Origin: Bin87 sp965204905
GTDB lineage: Bacteria > Chloroflexota > Dehalococcoidia > Lucifugimonadales > UBA3495
Direction: 5' to 3'
DNA length: 64,000 bases
NCBI GenBank assembly: GCA_965204905.1
Contig: OZ242042.1
Span: forward strand, 2,232,001 to 2,296,000
Both the position numbers and the translations under genes were made by a program. Below, piece after piece: positions 58,960 to 64,000 of the stretch (position 1 is the first letter of the stretch; each line of letters begins with the position of its first letter). Below the pieces are notes generated by a model, which had not been told where the DNA came from, ran no database searches, and saw only the letters and a list, made by a program, of their open reading frames with translations.

Positions 58960-59369
58960 CTATAAAAGGATTGAACTACCGACAAACGAGCGTCGTCCAA
59001 ATCCACGTTGTGCCACTCCTTTCAGAGCTTGGTCCATAGTCGCCGTCAGAACGTCGTGGACCGACTCTACACCTTTGGGATCCATACCGCCCTTGATCAG
59101 CTCCAAGTCCAATTCTCTGATCTGCATAGGGGACAATTTTGCCAGAGGCACGGTCCCAAATTTGGGCTTGAGGTGCAGTCGGATAATCCCTTCGTAGCGA
59201 TCAACGGTCTTCGCTCTCCTTCCTCTGGCTTTTTTCTCCTCCAGCCATTTGTCCAACCATTCACCGACTTTGTATCGGGTTTTGGCCGGCATGATTCCTC
59301 GATCCACTTCGGAGAGGATTTCGCAGAGCCGTCGTTCAGCGTCGGCTTTCTTCCCCCGGACCGTTCCAG
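58960..59369 (-). pseudogene. Tyrosine recombinase (phage integrase) fragment
   Basis: Only the N-terminal part remains. The SAM-like core-binding domain is clear (VGEWLDKWLEEKKARGRRAK and TVDRYEGIIRLHLKPKFGTVPL), and on the same frame an AP2-like linker upstream reads VRGKKADAERRLCEILSEVDRG. After about position 59023 similarity ends, and the catalytic domain with the R-H-R-Y residues is absent. No start codon exists at the true beginning. It is joined to a transposase remnant at about 59370. Confidence 0.7.
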
Positions 59370-59819
59370 TTGGATAGTTCGATGCCCACTCGGGACGGCG
59401 ATGCCGCCACCGCCCCTTTCAATTCAGCCCGTTGCTCTATGTCCAACACGGGGGCAACCACTAGTCTGTTCAAAACCAGCGTCTTGGGACCACCTTCCGC
59501 CAATGCCCTAGACCATTGGCCAATAGTGTGGGCATCCCGTTCCAAGGCTCGGCCTACCGCCGCCGCCGTCCATCCCCCGTGTCAAGCACGGGGCAGGCTC
59601 TGGGTCAGCAACCATCCGCCACAGGCGGACGTGCCACCTTTCCCGCTCTCGTGGCGTCGGCGCTCGATACATCCGTCGTCGTACCTCAGCTTCATCCATT
59701 TGCCACCGCTCCAACAGTGGCCCCATCTCCATCGCGCCCAACTGCAACTCCCCAATCCGATTCACTCGCCGAACACCTCGTCTATCGCCAATTCTACCTA
59801 ACCTCAATGCGGGTTTCAC
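59370..59819 (-). pseudogene. IS630-type transposase remnant (helix-turn-helix part), interrupted by a repeat
   Basis: Two reading frames carry one family: the first (59819 to about 59632) holds GELQLGAMEMGPLLERWQMD and RAPTPRERERWH; the second (about 59575 to 59380) has ALERDAHTIGQWSRAL, and IELSNWN. The break between them holds the composite repeat. The DDE catalytic domain is missing. It is evidently inactive. Confidence 0.65.
59575..59629. repeat. Composite repeat inside the broken transposase
   Basis: CCCCGTGTCAAGCACGGGG (59575-59593), then a spacer and TCCGCC-ACA-GGCGGA (59615-59629). Related parts occur at 46727 and 48963, so this element is inserted. Confidence 0.65.
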
Positions 59820-59921
59820 CTTGGCTTTGGTTTAGCTGCCGACGCCAAGAACCCCCGCCTGATTCCCACCGAACTGACACTTTAACGGGGAGAAAGTCAG
59901 GGCAACCCTACGGGGATATGG

Positions 59922-60335
59922 CTACTGTCCGACTCTCCTGAACTTGGGCAGGGTTATCTCGTCGTTGACCGCCTCAAAGACCACCTCCACTTCCATGCCG
60001 ATCTCGATGTCGTCGGCGTCACAGTCCACCAGATTGCTGATAAGGTGGACCCCCTCCTCCAACTCAACTTCCAACACGCCCCAGGGGAGACGCTCCCGGA
60101 AGGCCGGGTTCACCGGCTGGCGGGTTATGACGTAAGTATAGACCTTGCCCTTGCCCGGCGACTCCACCCACTCCAAGTTGGACGAAGCGCACTCCGGGCA
60201 GTTGGGTCGTGGCGGATGGTGGAAGGAACGGCAGTCCAGGCAACGCCGCAGCACCAGTCGGTGCTGCCGGCACTGGTCCCAGAATTCCTGGTTGTCCAGG
60301 TTGGGTACCGGCAGGGGAAAATTAGCGGTAGTCAC
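59922..60335 (-). CDS. Zn-ribbon OB-fold (DUF35) protein
   Basis: 137 residues. A rubredoxin-like zinc ribbon with CxxC pairs (RRCLDCRSF and NCPECAS, about residues 33-50) is followed by an OB-fold with YTYVITRQPVNPAF. DUF35 proteins pair with thiolase-like enzymes, some as acyl-CoA-binding subunits of steroid side-chain aldolases or thiolases. It is directly downstream of the thiolase-like gene (six bases). Subunit of that enzyme is the likely role. Confidence 0.88.
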   Translation of the reverse strand: MTTANFPLPVPNLDNQEFWDQCRQHRLVLRRCLDCRSFHHPPRPNCPECASSNLEWVESPGKGKVYTYVITRQPVNPAFRERLPWGVLEVELEEGVHLISNLVDCDADDIEIGMEVEVVFEAVNDEITLPKFRRVGQ

Positions 60336-60341
60336 AGTTGC

Positions 60342-61478
60342 TCACCTCCTCAGTATCAGGGCGCCCGAGCCGTCGCCACTGTCAACCAGACCCAACTCCG
60401 CGCCCTCTACCTGGGCCGGCGACTGTCCCCGCAACTGACGCACCACTTCGATGATCTGGTTCATGCCCTGAAGGTAGGCCTCGGATAGATGCCCGCCGGA
60501 AGTGTTGACCGGCAGTTCTCCGCCCACTCCAATCCTGCCCCCTTCGACGAAGGGCCCGCCCTCGCCGCGCTGGCAGAAACCGTAGTCCTCCAGCTTGGTG
60601 ATGATCACCGGGCTGAAGTGGTCGTAGAAGCCGACCACGTCAATATCCTGCGGGGCGACCCCGGCCTCACCGAACAACTCGGGGGCCAGCAGGGCTCCGC
60701 CGCTTTCGTCCCAGGAACGCCCGTGCCCGTCCTTACCGGCCAGCAGCGTTTGGGCAGCGCTGGTTATGTACACCGGCGGCTGTTTCAGGTTCGCCGCCCT
60801 TTCCGCCGAGGTGATGACGAAAGCGTTGGCCCCGTCGGCCTCCAGCGCGCAGTCCAGTATGTGCAGGGGGTCGAAGAACATTCTGGAGGTCAGGTAGTCC
60901 TCCATGGTAATGGGCCGCCCGTGCATGATGGCCTTGGGATTAAGACAGGCGTTGTTTCGGAAGGCCACCGCCACCTCGCCAAAATGCTCCATCTTGGTGC
61001 CGAACTCGTGCATGTGGCGACGCGCCCGCAGTGCGCTGGATTGGCCCGGCACCAACAGGCCGTAAGGCTCGGTGAATGCGGAGCTGCCCAGGCCCCGGCG
61101 GGTGGTGACGGTGCCGGAGCCGTAGCGTTGCCCGGAGCGGCCGTTGACTGAACGATACACCAGCACGTTGTTGACCACGCCCTGGGCAACGGCCATCGCC
61201 GACTGTATGACCAGGCCGCAGGCGGCCCCGCCCAGCGGCCCCAATTCGCCGTAGTACCGCAGGTAGGGAATACCCAGGCAGGCGGCCAATTCCCCCTGGG
61301 GTGTGGAGTCGGCGGTAAACTTCACGATGCCGTCAATATCCTGGGGAACAAGACCCGCGTCGGCGATGGCGCGGTTGGCCGCCTCCACTGCCATGCTTAA
61401 CTCGGTCCTGCCGGAGTCCCGGTTGTAGACCGTCTCTCCCACGCCAACGATAGCGCATTTGTCCTTCAAGGTGCTCAT
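60342..61478 (-). CDS. Thiolase-like (nonspecific lipid-transfer) protein
   Basis: 378 residues. Thiolase fold with CAIVGVGETVYNRDSGRTEL, the PLGGAACGLVIQSAMAVAQG block and GGHLSEAYLQGMNQIIEVV C-terminus. It may be a thiolase or a retro-aldolase, since the family includes both with a DUF35 partner. ATG 61478 follows AGGAGG by seven bases. With DUF35 downstream it probably shortens or cleaves acyl-CoA. Confidence 0.85.
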   Translation of the reverse strand: MSTLKDKCAIVGVGETVYNRDSGRTELSMAVEAANRAIADAGLVPQDIDGIVKFTADSTPQGELAACLGIPYLRYYGELGPLGGAACGLVIQSAMAVAQGVVNNVLVYRSVNGRSGQRYGSGTVTTRRGLGSSAFTEPYGLLVPGQSSALRARRHMHEFGTKMEHFGEVAVAFRNNACLNPKAIMHGRPITMEDYLTSRMFFDPLHILDCALEADGANAFVITSAERAANLKQPPVYITSAAQTLLAGKDGHGRSWDESGGALLAPELFGEAGVAPQDIDVVGFYDHFSPVIITKLEDYGFCQRGEGGPFVEGGRIGVGGELPVNTSGGHLSEAYLQGMNQIIEVVRQLRGQSPAQVEGAELGLVDSGDGSGALILRR

Positions 61479-61723
61479 GTACGGCCCTCCTGTCTTGGCC
61501 AAACACCCGCCGCCGCAAGGAATGGTGGTGGTTATCGGCGGTGGGGCGGGGCACGAATTGGGCTGTGGCCTCTCCCTGGTAGTACCGGGCTAGTAAACCA
61601 ACAGCGTTGAATTGATGGTTGAGTAATTGGCAGGCTGACGGGAGAGCAACGATGCCCGAATATCCTGTGCAATCAGGCTAACCTCGACTAACCGTCATGT
61701 CAAAGATGTTTGACTAGGCTGTG

Positions 61724-61752
61724 TTGACAAATTCATTTGAGCACGATTTTAG
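61724..61752 (+). promoter_or_regulatory. Possible promoter for an orphan transcript
   Basis: TTGACA (61724-61729), 17 bp, TTTTAG (61747-61752). The -35 is perfect, the -10 is weak. It would give a short RNA ending at the hairpin at 61818. Confidence 0.35.
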
Positions 61753-61762
61753 CGTCCAAAAC

Positions 61763-61821
61763 GGGGGCTGTCGCCCTCTGGATGTCACAAGCCCCCGCAG
61801 GTCGTTCCTGCGGGGGCTTTT
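61763..61821 (+). ncRNA. Orphan attenuator or small RNA candidate
   Basis: GGGGGCT (61763-61769) is complementary to AGCCCCC (61790-61796), which also forms the first arm of the 12-bp stem AGCCCCCGCAGG/CCTGCGGGGGCT ending in TTT. The two pairings exclude each other, as in an attenuator. No gene follows on this strand, so it may be a short RNA on its own. Confidence 0.35.
61790..61821 (+). terminator. Strong terminator-like hairpin
   Basis: Perfect 12-bp GC-rich stem with a TCGTT loop and a short T-run (4 T including the stem base). It stands alone between two minus-strand genes. Confidence 0.6.
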
Positions 61822-61845
61822 CAGTGCGCAGCGATCCAACGGACA

Positions 61846-61880
61846 CGCAGCGACCACCCGAATCCGGGGTGATCGCTGCG
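61846..61880. other. Long imperfect hairpin
   Basis: Arms CGCAGCGACCACCC (61846-61859) and GGGTGATCGCTGCG (61867-61880) with one mismatch. No function assigned. Confidence 0.4.
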
Positions 61881-62156
61881 GCTTGCCCCGTCGCGCCAGG
61901 CAGTGATAGCCTCTGTTCGGACGAAATCGCAACACGTACCCACCAAAGAGCATCATGGCAAATCAACTGGATGTAGTCCAACTCGTCACAGCACGGCGCA
62001 TTCACGTCCTGACACCTCCCCACACCTCGCTGACAGACTACAACACCCACTTCCTGACGCACCTCTCACCGCGCCAACCAATTTCAACTGCGTAAGTCCT
62101 ATAACGGATTGGGGTGAGTCAGGCGCGCAAACCGGGTACGCATGAGCGGACGCCAC

Positions 62157-62990
62157 TCATTGCCTCCAGTCGTGGCGCGGCGTCCAGCCCAGCATCCGCT
62201 GCGCCTTTGCCGTGCTGATCACGCTGGCGGCGCCTTCCAGCCCGTCCCGTATCTCCACCCGGTCACCGAAGTTGCGCCTGACCAGGTCGATGGTAGGCTC
62301 CGCAAACCGGCTGGATGGTTGGGCGAGCATGAAGGCCTCGTACTCTTCTATCTGCGCCTCCAGCGCCAGCACGTGGGCCTCAGCCACGTCCCTGGCGTCG
62401 GCGTAGGCCCACATCACCAGCGTCAGGGGATCCTCCGGCGTGGGAGCCGGCCAGGGGAACTCGGCCTGGACCTCGGGAAGCGCCACGTTGGTGAACCGGA
62501 GGCTGACCACGGTGGTGCCGGAGTTGCGGGCGATCATTCGGCCGATATCCTCGCCCACCTGCTTGGTCAGGCCGTAGGGTTCGAAGGGCATCATGGGATG
62601 TTCCTCATCCAGCGGCAAATACAACGGCACGAAAGCGTTGCCGTCGTGGGCCCACCCCATGCCGAAGGCGCTGGAGGAGAACACCACGCGCCGCAGACCC
62701 AATTCCGCCGCCGACATCATGACGTTGAAGTCGCCAGCCACGTTGTTCTCGAAGATGACTCTGGGGTCGGCCCGCTGCGGGCCGGGGATAGCGCCCATGT
62801 GCACGACGGCGTCCGCGCCCCTGAGCAGATCCGTCACGCCCGCCGCATCCGATAGTTCACAGCGGACGAACTCCGCGGGAAGGTCATCCGCCAGCACGCG
62901 GTCGGTGGCGAGGACTTCCTGGCCTCTATCGACCAGGAGTTGCACTACGCGGCGGCCCAGCCTTCCGGCCGCTCCCGTGACTACTATCAT
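62157..62990 (-). CDS. NAD-dependent epimerase/dehydratase
   Basis: 277 residues, extended SDR of the sugar-nucleotide epimerase type. NAD motif VTGAAGRLGRRVVQLL (about 4-19), MGAIPGPQRADPRV loop, and catalytic Tyr-x3-Lys in EPYGLTKQ. The sugar or other substrate is unknown. An amidase gene lies 12 bases upstream in the same direction and is cut by the window edge. Confidence 0.88.
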   Translation of the reverse strand: MIVVTGAAGRLGRRVVQLLVDRGQEVLATDRVLADDLPAEFVRCELSDAAGVTDLLRGADAVVHMGAIPGPQRADPRVIFENNVAGDFNVMMSAAELGLRRVVFSSSAFGMGWAHDGNAFVPLYLPLDEEHPMMPFEPYGLTKQVGEDIGRMIARNSGTTVVSLRFTNVALPEVQAEFPWPAPTPEDPLTLVMWAYADARDVAEAHVLALEAQIEEYEAFMLAQPSSRFAEPTIDLVRRNFGDRVEIRDGLEGAASVISTAKAQRMLGWTPRHDWRQ

Positions 62991-63002
62991 GATTTCCTCC
63001 GG

Positions 63003-64000
63003 CTAACCCCGTGGGTTGTTGCGGTCGTAGGCATCGGCGGCGCACAGGACCGTGGCATCTTCTCCCGTGCGGCCCACGAGCATCATGCCGATGGGCAGAC
63101 CGTCGGATGTTCCGCAGGGCACCGAGATGGCCGGATGGCCGGACACGTCAAAGGGGCAGGTGTTAGGGATCATTTCCAGCGCCCGGTCGGTGTATTCCTG
63201 GCGGCTGCAATCGGCCGGCGGGATGACTGTGGCTTTCATCGGCAGGGTGGGCATCACCAGCAGGTCATACTCGCTGAGAGCCGCATCGTAGGCGGCGGTG
63301 AGGGTACGGGCCAGGTTCTGGGCCTTGGCGTAGTAGCGGCCGTGGTACCGGTCCTGCATGTACTGACCCATCAGGACTACCAGCTTGGTGGTCTCCGAGA
63401 GGTCGTCGGCCCGGGTCCGCCAGCCGCGGGCGTACACGTCCAGCAGACCGGTGGTATAGTGCCCTTTCCAGTTGGTGCCCATGCTGTTGCCGGCCACCAT
63501 GAGCATGGTTGCGCCCTCCACGGCGATGGCGCGCCAGACGTGGATGCCGTCCAGGTGCCAGGGTATGGACACCGTTCCCACCTCAGCGCCCATGCCCTCG
63601 AACGAACGGGCCGCATTTTCCACCGCCGCGTCCACGTCCGCTTCCGACTCGGGTAGTCCGAATCCTTCCGGCACGATGCCGATGCGGAGGCCGGATACGT
63701 CGCCGGTCAACGCCTGGGTGTAGGCTTGGCGGGAAAGGCCCGCTTTCTGCCGGGGATCCAGCCCGTCGGGTCCGGCGATGGCTTCCAGCAGCAGCGCTAC
63801 GTCGGCAGCGGTTCGGGCCATGGGGCCGGTGTGGTCTAGGGTCAGTTCGATGGGGAATACACCTGTGTAGGGCACCAGTCCGTAGGTTGGCTTGAGGCCG
63901 TAGATGCCGCACCAGCTGGCCGGTATGCGGATCGATCCGCCCTGGTCGCCGCCGATGGCCAGGTCCACCTCGCCGGCCGCGACCAGCGCCGCGCTGCCGC
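63003..64000 (-). CDS. Amidase-signature family protein, 5' end cut by window end
   Basis: About 332 residues are visible, reading without interruption to the window end. The nucleophile Ser is in LAIGGDQGGSIRIPASWCG and upstream GSAALVAAGEVD marks the cis-Ser region; the triad Lys lies beyond the window. The GGDQGGS variant is frequent in bacterial amidases. A later AVEGATMLMVAGN block and QNLARTLTAAYDAAL helix suit this family. The substrate amide is unknown. Confidence 0.88.
   Translation of the reverse strand, partial: GSAALVAAGEVDLAIGGDQGGSIRIPASWCGIYGLKPTYGLVPYTGVFPIELTLDHTGPMARTAADVALLLEAIAGPDGLDPRQKAGLSRQAYTQALTGDVSGLRIGIVPEGFGLPESEADVDAAVENAARSFEGMGAEVGTVSIPWHLDGIHVWRAIAVEGATMLMVAGNSMGTNWKGHYTTGLLDVYARGWRTRADDLSETTKLVVLMGQYMQDRYHGRYYAKAQNLARTLTAAYDAALSEYDLLVMPTLPMKATVIPPADCSRQEYTDRALEMIPNTCPFDVSGHPAISVPCGTSDGLPIGMMLVGRTGEDATVLCAADAYDRNNPRG

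Larger units (their letters stand above)
61479..62156. other. Gene-free interval with structured RNA-like elements
   Basis: About 680 bases without a believable protein. It holds a possible promoter at 61724, a strong terminator-like hairpin (61790-61818) and a further long stem (61846-61880), described separately. The rest shows nothing clear. Confidence 0.6.

Noticed and set aside
61737..62145. Small plus-strand frames (79 and 80 residues) between the thiolase and epimerase genes
   Set aside because: They cover GC-rich hairpins and have improbable residue composition; no start signal supports them.

Overview
The window reads as a high-GC bacterial chromosome segment, most likely from the Chloroflexota (Dehalococcoidia / SAR202-like lineage). 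That placement is an inference from gene content: several luciferase-like flavin monooxygenases, CaiB/BaiF, HpcH/HpaI, MetE-like, thiolase/DUF35, GMC and Gfo/Idh enzymes, Uma2 nucleases, and a SUF operon with SufU and no Isc genes. No rRNA is present and only one tRNA (Gly, TCC), so the taxonomy is tentative. Genes are dense, often overlap by 1-10 bases, and several use GTG starts with strong AGGAGG sites. Many candidate promoters have an extended -10 (TGnTATAAT-like).

Layout. 1-5 kb: partial Nudix hydrolase, inositol-monophosphatase-type phosphatase, a DUF58/DUF4129 membrane pair and an aldo/keto reductase. 5.0-9.0 kb: the most unusual block, a compact minus-strand cassette of an AIPR-family (abortive infection) protein with an N-terminal nuclease-like motif, two uncharacterised ~145-residue proteins downstream that overlap one another, and two small tandem paralogues upstream, preceded by a DUF1802 gene. 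It looks AT-richer than its surroundings. 9.1-10.5 kb: a Tag-like DNA glycosylase and TatD. 10.5-16.8 kb: sufB-sufC-(small double-CxxC protein)-sufD-sufS-sufU-sufU2, behind a strong promoter whose start overlaps a 31-bp palindrome.

16.8-26.5 kb: a triple-DUF4377 lipoprotein, DinB, ferritin, an alpha/beta hydrolase, asparaginase, then FtsH and, after one opposite-strand small gene, HflK-HflC-Uma2. 26.5-37.5 kb: catabolic and peptidase genes (HpcH/HpaI, M16, MBL fold, M42-like, Ldh2), a strong terminator, a stand-alone AsnC-type domain, and three luciferase-like monooxygenases interleaved with a Uma2 and an alpha/beta hydrolase. 37.5-47.6 kb: SerA, an ORF resembling PaREP1/HEPN proteins, an operon of ketopantoate-reductase-like, unknown and alpha-carbonic anhydrase genes, tRNA-Gly, a deoxyribosyltransferase/nitronate monooxygenase/methyltransferase operon, an ABC-F ATPase and an SDR.

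47.6-64 kb: CaiB/BaiF, a repeat-bearing gene-poor gap, a GatC-GatA-like pair without GatB, a small membrane protein, GMC, Gfo/Idh, SDR, MFS, MetE-like and DAO genes, a small graveyard of IS630-type transposase and tyrosine recombinase fragments, a DUF35/thiolase pair, a gap holding a possible orphan attenuator or small RNA, an epimerase and an amidase cut by the window end. Short palindromic repeats of several families are scattered between genes, and one composite sits inside the broken transposase.
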